64,000 nt of DNA. It comes from JBBWZH01 sp035544115. Lineage in GTDB: Bacteria > Actinomycetota > Actinomycetes > Mycobacteriales > CADCTP01. Below are positions 51,637 to 59,594 of this stretch, piece by piece (position 1 is the first letter of the stretch; every line of letters begins with the position of its first letter). A program made the translations under genes and the position numbers. The notes under the pieces were generated by a model, which saw only the letters and a list, made by a program, of their open reading frames with translations, made no database searches and was not told where the DNA came from. The DNA is taken from assembly GCA_963714145.1 (NCBI GenBank), contig OY970235.1:6696001-6760000 (forward strand), read 5' to 3'.

Positions 51637-53364
51637 GTGTCCATCCATCGCTACCAGCCGCCCGTACAACAGCCGTCCGGCATGCCGATCCACCGGTACC
51701 CGCCGTTCACTCCGATCGACCTGCCCGACCGCACCTGGCCGGCGGCCCGGATCGCGGCCGCCCCGCTGTGGTGCTCGGTCGACCTGCGGGACGGCAACCA
51801 GGCCCTGATCGACCCGATGACCCCGCCCCGGAAGCAGCGGATGTTCGAGCTGCTGATCCGGCTCGGCTACAAGGAGATCGAGGTCGGGTTCCCGTCCGCC
51901 AGCCAGACCGACTTCGACTTCGTCCGGCAGCTGATCGAGGAGGACCTGATCCCGGACGACGTCACGATCCAGGTGCTGACCCAGGCCCGCGAGCACCTGA
52001 TCGACCGCACCTTCGAGTCGATCGAGGGCGCCGACAAGGCGATCGTGCACCTGTACAACTCCACCTCGACGCTGCAGCGGCGGGTGGTCTTCGGCCTGGA
52101 TCGGGACGGGATAACCGAGATCGCGGTCGAGGGGGCGCGGCGCTGCCTGAAGCTGGCTGAGGCGGCCGGCGACACCGAGGTCCGGTTCGAGTATTCGCCC
52201 GAGTCGTTCACCGGCACTGAGCTGGAGTACGCGGTCGAGGTGTGCGGCGCGGTGCTGGATGTCTGGCAGCCGACGCCGACCTGGCCGGCGATCGTGAACC
52301 TGCCGGCCACCGTCGAGATGGCCACCCCGAACGTGTACGCCGACCAGATCGAGTGGATGCACCGCAACCTGCCCCGCCGCGACGCCGTGGTGCTGTCGCT
52401 GCACCCGCACAACGACCGGGGCACCGCGGTGGCCGCCGCCGAACTGGGCGTCATGGCCGGCGCCGACCGGGTGGAAGGCACCCTGTTCGGCAACGGCGAG
52501 CGCACCGGCAACGTCGACCTGGTCACGCTCGGGATGAACCTGTTCGCCCAGGGCGTCGACCCGATGATCGACTTCTCCGACATCGACGAGATCCGCCGCA
52601 CGGTGGAGTACTGCAACCAGCTGCCGGTCCACGAACGGCACCCGTACGGCGGCGATCTGGTCTACACCGCGTTCTCCGGCTCGCACCAGGACGCGATCAA
52701 GAAGGGCTTCGACGCGCTGGAGCGGGACGCCACCGAGGCCGGCGTGCCGGTCGGCGAGCACGAGTGGGCGGTGCCGTACCTGCCGATCGACCCGCGCGAC
52801 GTGGGCCGGTCGTACGAGGCGGTGATCCGGGTCAACTCGCAGTCCGGCAAGGGCGGCGTGGCCTACCTGATGAAGACCGAGCACGCGCTCGACCTGCCGC
52901 GCCGGCTGCAGATCGAGTTCAGCCAGGTCATCCAGCGGGTCACCGAGGCGGACGGGGGCGAGGTCAGCGGCGAGAAGATGTGGGACATCTTCGCCGCCGA
53001 GTACCTGCAGCCGGCCGGTCCGGTGGCGCTGCTCAGCCACGAGTCCACCAGCGCGGACGGCGACGACGGCGGGCAGGTCCGGGTCCGGGCGCGGATCCGG
53101 TCCAACGGCACCGACCATGACGTCGCCGGCAGCGGGAACGGCCCGATCGCGGCGTTCGTCGCGGCGCTGGCCGGGGTGGGGCACGAGGTCCGGGTGCTCG
53201 ACTACGCCGAACACGCCCTCTCCGCCGGCGGCGACGCGCGGGCCGCGGCGTACCTCGAAGTAGCTGTGGGTGACCAGATTTTGTGGGGTGTCGGCGTCGA
53301 CGCGAACATCGTCACAGCTTCACTCCGCGCCGTCGTCAGCGCGGTGAACCGGGCCGGACGGTAA
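51637..53364 (+). CDS. leuA: 2-isopropylmalate synthase
   Basis: A 575-residue enzyme of the long actinobacterial (M. tuberculosis-type) form that joins acetyl-CoA to 2-oxoisovalerate. The catalytic TIM barrel has DLRDGNQALIDPM (metal Asp and Arg), and the metal-binding His pair is in SLHPHNDRGT, followed by GNGERTGNVD. The C-terminal ~130 residues are the leucine-binding regulatory domain (RVRARIRSNGTDHDVAG, GNGPIAAFVAAL). The GTG at 51637 has GAGGAG six bases ahead. Expression is probably attenuated by the leader at 51485. A near-perfect hairpin follows at 53559. Confidence 0.97.
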   Translation: MSIHRYQPPVQQPSGMPIHRYPPFTPIDLPDRTWPAARIAAAPLWCSVDLRDGNQALIDPMTPPRKQRMFELLIRLGYKEIEVGFPSASQTDFDFVRQLIEEDLIPDDVTIQVLTQAREHLIDRTFESIEGADKAIVHLYNSTSTLQRRVVFGLDRDGITEIAVEGARRCLKLAEAAGDTEVRFEYSPESFTGTELEYAVEVCGAVLDVWQPTPTWPAIVNLPATVEMATPNVYADQIEWMHRNLPRRDAVVLSLHPHNDRGTAVAAAELGVMAGADRVEGTLFGNGERTGNVDLVTLGMNLFAQGVDPMIDFSDIDEIRRTVEYCNQLPVHERHPYGGDLVYTAFSGSHQDAIKKGFDALERDATEAGVPVGEHEWAVPYLPIDPRDVGRSYEAVIRVNSQSGKGGVAYLMKTEHALDLPRRLQIEFSQVIQRVTEADGGEVSGEKMWDIFAAEYLQPAGPVALLSHESTSADGDDGGQVRVRARIRSNGTDHDVAGSGNGPIAAFVAALAGVGHEVRVLDYAEHALSAGGDARAAAYLEVAVGDQILWGVGVDANIVTASLRAVVSAVNRAGR

Positions 53365-53558
53365 CAGCCCGACTGAGCCTGAACGACCGGATTGAGGCCA
53401 CTCACCGTCACCACGCCCTGCCGTCCGGCGGCCAGTCGGGCGAATCACCGAGCGTGAGCGGACACGTGCTCTCAGGCGCGCTAGGCTCCTCAGCGCTGGC
53501 GGATCTGGTCACCGAGCGCGATGCGCATCCGCCGTCCTTAGTCGTGTTGCTTCCCTGG

Positions 53559-53594
53559 CGGGAGTGGGTGGTCAATGAAGACCACCCACTCCCG
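53559..53594. terminator. Terminator between leuA and recR
   Basis: A perfect 15-bp stem (53559-53573 with 53580-53594) with a 6-base loop. A second weaker hairpin (GGCCC...GGGCC) follows at about 53596-53615. Being palindromic, it can serve both convergent transcripts. The 194 bp from leuA to here hold no gene. Confidence 0.85.
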
Positions 53595-53620
53595 CGGCCC
53601 AATTCTGGGGCCCTTATACC

Positions 53621-53683
53621 CGTCGTGACCGGGAACGCGTCGTGACCGGGAGCCCGCTGTGACCGGGACCGTCGTGACCGGGA
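53621..53683. repeat. Imperfect tandem repeats of GTCGTGACCGGGA
   Basis: Four copies of GTGACCGGGA, three preceded by CGTC, start at about 53621, 53638, 53656 and 53669 with spacings of 13-18 bp. They lie just downstream of the recR stop on the minus strand. Confidence 0.7.
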
Positions 53684-53690
53684 CGGGGCG

Positions 53691-54290
53691 TCACACGTCG
53701 AGCAGCCGGCGGCCGGAGAAGGCGCGACCCAGCGTGATCTCGTCCGCGTACTCCAGATCGCCGCCCACCGGCAGCCCGCTGGCCAGCCGGGTCACCCGCA
53801 GCCCCATCGGTTTGACCAGCCGGGCCAGGTAGGTCGCGGTGGCCTCGCCCTCCAGGTTCGGGTCGGTGGCCAGGATCAGCTCGGTGACCGTGCCGTCCTG
53901 CAGCCGCACCATCAGCTCGCGGACCCGCAGGTCGTCCGGCCCGACCCCCTCGATCGGACTGATCGCGCCGCCGAGCACGTGGTAGCGGCCGCGGAACTCG
54001 CGGGTGCGCTCGATCGCCACCACGTCCTTCGGCTCCTCGACCACGCAGATCACCGCCTGGTCGCGCCGGGCGTCCAGGCAGATCCGGCACTGCTCGGCCT
54101 CGGCGACGTTCCCGCAGGTACGGCAGAACCGCACCTCGTCCTTCACCCGCTGCAGCGCCGACTGCAGCCGGACGACATCCGCCGGCTCGGCGGCCAGCAG
54201 GTGGAAGGCGATCCGCTGCGCGCTCTTCGGCCCGACCCCGGGCAGCCGGCCGAGCTCGTCGATGAGGTCCTGTACGGGACCCTCGTACAT
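53691..54290 (-). CDS. recR: Recombination mediator protein RecR
   Basis: A 199-residue protein. The helix-hairpin-helix start (LIDELGRLPGVGPKSAQRIAFHLL), the zinc finger C-R-T-C-G...C-R-I-C and the Toprim domain (ICVVEEPKDVVAIERTREFRGRYHVLGGAISPIEGVGPDDL) are all complete. It works with RecF and RecO to load RecA at gaps. Six bases separate its ATG from the stop of ybaB, so the two are one operon, an order conserved in many bacteria, often with dnaX. Confidence 0.97.
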   Translation of the reverse strand: MYEGPVQDLIDELGRLPGVGPKSAQRIAFHLLAAEPADVVRLQSALQRVKDEVRFCRTCGNVAEAEQCRICLDARRDQAVICVVEEPKDVVAIERTREFRGRYHVLGGAISPIEGVGPDDLRVRELMVRLQDGTVTELILATDPNLEGEATATYLARLVKPMGLRVTRLASGLPVGGDLEYADEITLGRAFSGRRLLDV

Positions 54291-54296
54291 GCGCCC

Positions 54297-54632
54297 CTAC
54301 ATTCCCGGCAGGCCCAGGCCGCCGAGACCACCGGTGACCGGGCCCATCTTCTCGTTGGCCAACTGTTGAGCCGCGCGGGCCGCGTCCCGCACCGCGGCGA
54401 CCACCAGGTCCTGCAGGGTCTCCGCGTCCTCCGGGTCGATCACGCTCGGGTCGATCACCAGGTTCTGCAGCTCGCCGGACCCGTTGACGGTCGCGGTGAC
54501 CAGGCCACCACCGGCCGTCCCGGTGACTTCGGCGCTGGCCAGTTCCTCCTGCGCGGCGAGCAGCTGCTGCTGCATCTTCTGCGCCTGCTTCATGAGCTGC
54601 TGCATGTTCGGGGGCTGGCCACCGGGTCGCAC
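54297..54632 (-). CDS. ybaB: YbaB/EbfC family nucleoid-associated protein
   Basis: A 111-residue DNA-binding protein. Family signature: PNMQQLMKQAQKMQQQLLAAQEELASAEVTGTAGGGLVTATVNGSGEL, then IDPSVIDPEDAETLQDLVVAAVRDAA. The GTG at 54632 is fixed by AGGAG six bases upstream. The last ~15 residues are Gly-rich. It lies directly upstream of recR on the same strand. Confidence 0.95.
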   Translation of the reverse strand: MRPGGQPPNMQQLMKQAQKMQQQLLAAQEELASAEVTGTAGGGLVTATVNGSGELQNLVIDPSVIDPEDAETLQDLVVAAVRDAARAAQQLANEKMGPVTGGLGGLGLPGM

Positions 54633-54747
54633 GGGAACTCCTGTTATCTGGTGGGCGGGACGGCTTGAGGGTATCCGCCGGCACCGACAACCTGCCGCGC
54701 ACGGCTCCCCGGCGCGCCTTTCCGGCCGGCCTGGCACCCTATGGGAC

Positions 54748-55680
54748 ATGACCGGCCGCGATCGCCCCCCGGCCCCCGCCGCGGCGCTGGCCCGGCTCGG
54801 TCTGGCGGCCGCGGCGGTGTGCCTGCTGGTCGGCTGCGCCGGGCCGGCGACCCGGGTGCCGCAGGCGGTCGCGCAGGCACCGCCCACCCCGACCGCCACC
54901 CCGACACCCCCGATCCCGGCCCGCCCGGTGGCCGGGACCCGGCCGGTCACCGGCGCGCCACGGCGGGCGTCCCCGTCCCAGCCGCCCGGTGCCCCGTCCT
55001 CCGTCCGGCCGGCGCCGCCACCCGGGCTGGTCGTGGTGCTCGACCCGGGCCACAACGGCGGCAACGCCGACCACCCGGAGATCATCAACAAGCCGGTGGA
55101 CGCCGGTCTCGGCCAGCGGAAGGCGTGCAACACGGTCGGCGCCGAGACCGTCGATGGCTACCCGGAACACGCCTTCAACTTCGACGTCGCGCTGCGGGTC
55201 GAGCGGCTGCTCACCGGGCACGGCGTCACCGTGCTGCTGACCAGGCCGGACGACACCGGGGTCGGCCCGTGCGTGGACGTCCGGGCCGAGTTCGGCAACA
55301 GCCGCGAGGCAGACGCCGTGATCTCCATCCACGCCGACGGCGCCCCGCCCAGCGGGACCGGCTTCCACGTGATCGAGGCGGCCGGCGCACCCGGCGGCGC
55401 CGCGGTGGCCGCCGCCACCCAGCACCTGGCCCTGCGGGTCCGCGCCGCGATGCTGGCCGAGTCCGGCTTCGGCTACGCCACCTACGTCGCCGGCGGCGGG
55501 GGCCTCGACCACCGCTCCGACCTCGGCGGCCTCAACCTCGCCACCCGCCCGTCGATCATGGTCGAGTGCGGCAACATGCGGAACCCGGCCGACGCCGCCC
55601 GGATGACCTCCCCGGCCGGCCGGCAGCGGGTCGCCACGGCTCTCGCCGACGGCATCCTGGCCGCGCTCAGCCCGGGCTGA
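54748..55680 (+). CDS. N-acetylmuramoyl-L-alanine amidase, lipoprotein
   Basis: A 310-residue Amidase_3 enzyme. The signal peptide ends in lipobox L-V-G-C30, followed by a ~65-residue Thr/Pro-rich spacer. The zinc site is read from VVVLDPGHNGGN (first His), HAFNFDVAL (where the family has a Glu; here E-H precede), VISIHADG (second His), and the catalytic Glu in IMVECGNMRN. It should cut the amide between muramic acid and the stem peptide at the outer face of the membrane. It is divergent from the ybaB-recR pair and convergent with dnaX. CACCCT seven bases before the ATG could be a weak leaderless -10 box. Confidence 0.9.
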   Translation: MTGRDRPPAPAAALARLGLAAAAVCLLVGCAGPATRVPQAVAQAPPTPTATPTPPIPARPVAGTRPVTGAPRRASPSQPPGAPSSVRPAPPPGLVVVLDPGHNGGNADHPEIINKPVDAGLGQRKACNTVGAETVDGYPEHAFNFDVALRVERLLTGHGVTVLLTRPDDTGVGPCVDVRAEFGNSREADAVISIHADGAPPSGTGFHVIEAAGAPGGAAVAAATQHLALRVRAAMLAESGFGYATYVAGGGGLDHRSDLGGLNLATRPSIMVECGNMRNPADAARMTSPAGRQRVATALADGILAALSPG

Positions 55681-55700
55681 GCCTCAGCGCCGCTGGCCGG

Positions 55701-55800
55701 CCCGGGTGACCAGGCCGGGTGACCGGCCCGGGTGACCGGGCCGGCTGGCCGGTCCGGCTGGCCGGTCCGGCTGGCCGGTCCGCGCGGGCCGGTCCGGGTG
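55701..55800. repeat. Two short tandem repeat arrays between amidase and dnaX
   Basis: Three copies of a CCGGGTGACC unit (about 55701-55738) are followed by three copies of GGCTGGCCGGTCC (about 55741-55785). Both units contain GGCC/CCGG palindromes and can fold. They fill most of the 154 bp between the convergent stops and probably replace a standard terminator. Confidence 0.7.
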
Positions 55801-55834
55801 GCCGCGAGGGTGAGCTCAGCGGTTGAGCGGTGGG

Positions 55835-57859
55835 TCAGCCGGTGGGGTCGATCCGGCGGGCGCCGAGGGTGGATTCGAGCAGCGAGATCGCGGCCTGCTC
55901 CGGGTCGGCGCGCGGCGGCGGGCTGGCCGCCGGTGCGCCGGGCTGGTAGCCGGGGTCGTCGTCCCGGGGGTCGTCGGGGGGCGGCTCGGCCGCGCCGGCG
56001 CGCCCACCGCCGGCCGCCGTGCCGCCGTCCACCTGGACCTTGACCCGCCAGTCGACGCCGAGCACGTCCCGCACCGCGCCGCGTACGCACTCGAGGTTGA
56101 GCTCCTCGCCGAGCAGCCGGGACAGCGGCTCGGACGAGATCGCCAACGTGAGCAGCCCGCCGCCGACCGACTGCACCGACACGTTCATCAGCAGCGCGTG
56201 CGTGGTGCGGCGACGGCGCTTGACCGCCTCCAGCACCTCCGGCCAGATCCGCCGGACCGCCGCCGCGTCGATCTCCCCCGCCGGCACCGGCGCCGGGCGC
56301 TGCGGCGCCGCCGGCTGCGCTGGACGGGCCGCGCCCTGGTCTGCTGCCGGACCACGGCCGGTGGCCCCGTCCGAAGCGCGACCCGGGCCGTCCGGAACCT
56401 GCCCCGGGCGACCGCCGGCGGCCCGACTCGAACCATCCTCCGGTTGGCCAGGCGCGCCGCCCGACGGTTGGCCCGACGCGGCGTCCGCGGCCCGGCCCGG
56501 CGCGTTGCCGCCGGCCCGGCCCGGCCCGCCACCCGAGGCGGCCCGACCGGCGGCGGACCGCGCGGCGGGCTCGGCCGGCCGCTCCGTCGCCGCGGCGTCT
56601 GCCGGCGCCCGCCGGTCGTCGCCGGCCGGGGCGGCCCGCGGCCCGGCCGGGGCAGCCCGCGGCCCGGCCGGGGCGGCCTCGGCCGGCGTGGCGCCGGTCA
56701 TCGTCAGCCGCCGCTCCAGCCGTTCCAGCCGCTGCAGCACCGCGCCATCCTCGCCGGACGCCGCCGGCAGCATCATCCGCGCACAGAGCAGTTCCAGCAG
56801 CAGCCGCGGCGAGGTGGTGCCGCGCATCTCGACCAGCCCGGTGTGCACGATGTCGGCCAGCCGGGACAGTGTCGCCGTGCCGAGCCGGGCCGCCTGGTCG
56901 GTCATCCGGTCGAACTGGTCGGCCGGCCCGTCCAGCAGGCCTTTCGTGACCGCGTCCGGCACCGCGTCCAGGATCACCAGGTCGCGCAGGCGTTCCAGCA
57001 GGTCGACGGCGAACCGGCGCGGGTCGTGCCCGGCGTCTACCACCTTGTCGACGGTCTGGTAGACGGCGGCGCGGTCACCGGCGGCCAGCGCGTCCACGAT
57101 CTCGTCCAGCAGCGCCGCGTCGGTGACGCCGAGCAGGGCGACCGCGCGGGCGTACGTCACACCCTCCGCGCCGGCCCCGGCGAGCAACTGGTCCATGACC
57201 GACAGCGAGTCACGCGCCGACCCACCACCGGCCCGGACCACCACCGGATACACCGGCGGCTCCACCTTGACCGCCTCGGCTGTGCAGATCTGCTCCAGCA
57301 GGCCGCGCATCTTGCCCGGCGGCATCAGCCGGAACGGGTAGTGATGGGTGCGGGACCGGATCGTCGGCAGCACCTTGTCCGGCTCGGTGGTGGCGAAGAC
57401 GAACACGAGGAAGTCCGGCGGCTCCTCGACGAGCTTCAGCAGGGCGTTGAAGCCCTGCGTGCTCACCATGTGCGCCTCGTCCACGATGTAGACCTTGTAG
57501 CGCGAGCTCACCGGCGCGAAGAAGGCCCGCTCCCGCAGGTCACGCGCGTCGTCCACGCCGCCGTGCGAGGCCGCGTCGATCTCGATCACGTCCAGGCTGC
57601 CCGGCCCGTCCGGAGCCAGCGCCACGCAGGAGTCACAGACCCCGCACGGCTCCGGCGTCGGACCCTTCACGCAGTTCAGCGACCGCGCCAGGATCCGCGC
57701 GCTGGACGTCTTGCCACACCCGCGCGGCCCGGAGAACAGGTACGCGTGGTTGATCCGCCCCGACCGCAACGCCTGCGCGAGCGGTTCGGTGACGTGGTCT
57801 TGCCCGATCACCTCGGCGAACGTCGCCGGACGGTACTTGCGGTACAGCGCGAGAGCCAC
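55835..57859 (-). CDS. dnaX: DNA polymerase III subunit gamma/tau
   Basis: A 674-residue clamp-loader ATPase. ALALYRKYRPATFAEVIGQDHV is the classical start; Walker A is GPRGCGKT, the zinc module C-x8-C-x2-C-x2-C is in CVKGPTPEPCGVCDSC, Walker B is VYIVDEAH and sensor residues follow. Residues ~395-540 are a long Ala/Gly/Pro linker; the C-terminal ~130 residues are the tau part that contacts polymerase. The GTG at 57859 gives the family start, although the frame runs to 57880. The upstream SRP RNA is on the same strand. Confidence 0.96.
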   Translation of the reverse strand: MALALYRKYRPATFAEVIGQDHVTEPLAQALRSGRINHAYLFSGPRGCGKTSSARILARSLNCVKGPTPEPCGVCDSCVALAPDGPGSLDVIEIDAASHGGVDDARDLRERAFFAPVSSRYKVYIVDEAHMVSTQGFNALLKLVEEPPDFLVFVFATTEPDKVLPTIRSRTHHYPFRLMPPGKMRGLLEQICTAEAVKVEPPVYPVVVRAGGGSARDSLSVMDQLLAGAGAEGVTYARAVALLGVTDAALLDEIVDALAAGDRAAVYQTVDKVVDAGHDPRRFAVDLLERLRDLVILDAVPDAVTKGLLDGPADQFDRMTDQAARLGTATLSRLADIVHTGLVEMRGTTSPRLLLELLCARMMLPAASGEDGAVLQRLERLERRLTMTGATPAEAAPAGPRAAPAGPRAAPAGDDRRAPADAAATERPAEPAARSAAGRAASGGGPGRAGGNAPGRAADAASGQPSGGAPGQPEDGSSRAAGGRPGQVPDGPGRASDGATGRGPAADQGAARPAQPAAPQRPAPVPAGEIDAAAVRRIWPEVLEAVKRRRRTTHALLMNVSVQSVGGGLLTLAISSEPLSRLLGEELNLECVRGAVRDVLGVDWRVKVQVDGGTAAGGGRAGAAEPPPDDPRDDDPGYQPGAPAASPPPRADPEQAAISLLESTLGARRIDPTG

Positions 57860-57893
57860 GAGCGGCAACCCTAGTCGCAACCACCGACAGGAA

Positions 57894-57984
57894 GGACCCC
57901 CCGTGCACCCGCCAGAGCTCGCTTACCCTTGCTGCCTTCCGGCCCTGGGGGAGTTCACAAGGTGGACGCCGCACGAGGGGTCCC
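57894..57984 (-). ncRNA. ffs: Small signal recognition particle RNA (4.5S type)
   Basis: On the minus strand the sequence between the two arms GGACCCCTCGTGC and GCACGGGGGGTCC contains the invariant SRP helix-8 core: GGCCGGAAGGCAGCAAGGGTAAGC reads with the GGAA tetraloop and the symmetric A-C loop (CAGG...AGCAAGGG). The length of about 91 nt fits the bacterial small SRP RNA. TACAGT at 57995-57990 is a suitable -10 box. It lies between dnaX and tRNA-Ser, a common actinobacterial order. Confidence 0.93.
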
Positions 57985-57989
57985 AGGCC

Positions 57990-58030
57990 ACTGTACTGCC
58001 ACGCGCCCCACCCCGACCGCCCGGTACACT
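57990..58030. promoter_or_regulatory. Back-to-back -10 boxes of ffs and tRNA-Ser
   Basis: TACAGT (57995-57990, minus) lies about six bases before the SRP RNA end, and TACACT (58025-58030, plus) seven bases before the tRNA. The two stable RNAs thus diverge from a ~50-bp region; -35 boxes are not clear. Confidence 0.5.
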
Positions 58031-58037
58031 CCCGCCC

Positions 58038-58122
58038 GGAGGATTCGCCTAGTGGCCTAGGGCGCACGCTTGGAAAGCGTGTTGGGGGCAACCCCTCAAG
58101 AGTTCGAATCTCTTATCCTCCG
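58038..58122 (+). tRNA. tRNA-Ser (anticodon GGA)
   Basis: The acceptor stem GGAGGAT/ATCCTCC closes an 85-nt class-II tRNA. The anticodon arm ACGCTTGGAAAGCGT gives the loop TTGGAAA, anticodon GGA, reading UCC/UCU. A long variable arm (TTGGGGGCAACCCCTCAA region) and the T arm AGAGTTCGAATCTCT follow; the discriminator base is G and CCA is not encoded. Its 3' end is the likely attachment site of the integrative element to the right. Confidence 0.96.
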
Positions 58123-58283
58123 CGTCTCTGACCAGGGCAAACGCCGGCCGTGTGGGGTACGCCGTGTCCCACGGGTGCCGGGTCCGTCTCAGTTCCCGTC
58201 TCAGTCGGAGGTTGGGTGCCTAGACCGTCCAGCCTCGCTGTGGCCGGCCGCAGGGTCGGAGCACCGTCCCGGCGGAGGCCAGG

Positions 58284-59102
58284 ATGAACCGTCAGATCGA
58301 AGCAGCACCGCCAGTCGACTGGCGTGACCTTGAGGAGAGGGCGGCGCGGATCCTCGCGGACTGCGGCATGGAGACCCTGCGTGCGCACAAGATGGCGACG
58401 GTCCGCGGCGAAGTCGTGGTCGACGTACACGCTGTAGATCCGACCACTACTCCTCAGACAACCATCATCGTGGAGTGCAAGAATTGGCGAAAGCGGGTGC
58501 CGAAGACAGTCGTCCACGCTTTCCGGACTGTCCTTGGTGACACTGGCGTCAACTTAGGACTCCTGCTCTCGGCAGCCGGGTTTCAGAGTGGAGCCCTAGA
58601 AGCCGCGGCGCACAGCAACATTCGCCTACTCGACTGGCGAGCGTTCGAAGAGATGTTCGTCGAGCGGTGGAGACGAGATTGCATGGTACCGAAGGTCCTA
58701 GACCAGGCGGAGCCACTGTTGGAGTACACCGAGCCGGTCAACTTCCGCATCTTTCCGCACCTTGAGGCGCTTCCCCCGACGAAACAGGCCAGATTCTCGG
58801 CGCTCCAGGACAAGCACCTTGCCTTGGCCTATCTCCTGACACCATGGTCTGTCGCGCGATTTCTGAGCCTGCGTCCGACCTCGCGGGTGCCATCGCCGGA
58901 CCGGCAGCTTGAAGCACTAACACTACCTCTGCGCGAGTATTTGCCAGTCGCTTGGGTAGGCGCTGACGGCGACCGACTCGTGCAGGGCCTGCCAGAGGAA
59001 GTTCTCGACGCGAACGCACTCAGACCCTTGCTGGACGCGCTCCTCGCTAGCATTCGGGCGGCCATAGCTGAATTCGACGAGGTATTCGGAGGGCGTGCCT
59101 AA
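58284..59102 (+). CDS. Restriction-endonuclease-like protein (Mrr-type PD-(D/E)xK)
   Basis: A 272-residue protein. Its N-terminal ~130 residues have the Mrr_cat pattern: ILADCGMETLRAHKM, a catalytic Asp in EVVVDVHAVD, and E-x-K in IIVECKNWRKRVP, followed by a Gln/Arg-bearing helix (KTVVHAFRTVLGDTGVNLGLLLSAAGF) typical of solitary type-IV-like nucleases. The remainder (~130-272) has no motif I recognise and may bind DNA or a partner. Base use is more A/T-rich than in the chromosome. GGAGG is five bases before the ATG. No methylase is nearby. It probably serves as defence or element-stability cargo. Confidence 0.78.
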   Translation: MNRQIEAAPPVDWRDLEERAARILADCGMETLRAHKMATVRGEVVVDVHAVDPTTTPQTTIIVECKNWRKRVPKTVVHAFRTVLGDTGVNLGLLLSAAGFQSGALEAAAHSNIRLLDWRAFEEMFVERWRRDCMVPKVLDQAEPLLEYTEPVNFRIFPHLEALPPTKQARFSALQDKHLALAYLLTPWSVARFLSLRPTSRVPSPDRQLEALTLPLREYLPVAWVGADGDRLVQGLPEEVLDANALRPLLDALLASIRAAIAEFDEVFGGRA

Positions 59103-59131
59103 CGTCCGCTGTCCGGAGCCGCGTCCAGAAT

Positions 59132-59525
59132 ATTTCTCCGACCTGAGCCGCGATGACGCACCGGATCTTGCTGGTCACATGTCGGTAGGGCTTGCCATGC
59201 CGGTGTCGGCCCAGCGTATGAGGGGCATGACGGTGCACTCGGGGACACCGACGACCAGGGAGGACGGTAGCGGCGTTGTGGCGAACGTCGCGCAGGCGGG
59301 GCGGCGCGGGACTCGGGTCGTGCGGAGGAGTCGTTTTCTAGTCGTGGTAGTCGGTGCTGGGGCCGACCGCTTGGCCGGTGGGTGAGGTGATGACCCAGTC
59401 GCTTTCGCACCAGAGCGGGGCGACGGGCTGACGCTCGCGGTCCTGCGCGACGCGGTGGGCGCGCAGAACCTCGCCAGCTCGTCAGGTAGGCCGACGACGC
59501 GGCGGCCATTGCCGGAGGCCGACGG
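59132..59525 (-). pseudogene. Remnant of a tyrosine integrase (3' part)
   Basis: Read on the minus strand, this ~390-bp segment is clearly similar to the 3' part of the intact integrase at 60100 (about 60185-60565): both share the sequences for GLPEEL/GLPDEL, TSPTGRPV-like, GVPE-x-x-VM-x-L-x-WADTG and the SANGRR/SGNGRR step. Several frameshifts and stops break the frame, and the N-terminal two thirds is missing. It records an earlier integration, or a duplication, at the same tRNA. Confidence 0.8.
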
Positions 59526-59581
59526 TCGAGCGAGTATCAGCAAATGTCGGCGAAGTGTCCCCGTGCGCCCGCTGAGCTCGC

Positions 59582-59587
59582 TATTGT
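59582..59587 (+). promoter_or_regulatory. Leaderless -10 box of the gene at 59595
   Basis: TATTGT lies exactly seven bases before the ATG at 59595, which has no ribosome binding site. No -35 box is evident. Confidence 0.5.
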
Positions 59588-59594
59588 GATCGGC

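Noticed and set aside
53621..53683. CRISPR-like repeats
   Set aside because: Units are about 13 bp with 3-5 bp gaps and no spacers, and no cas gene is present.
59099..59150. Second attachment site near the integrase remnant
   Set aside because: A stretch with weak similarity to the tRNA 3' end (59127-59146) is explained as integrase 3'-end homology; no run of identity to the T arm was found.
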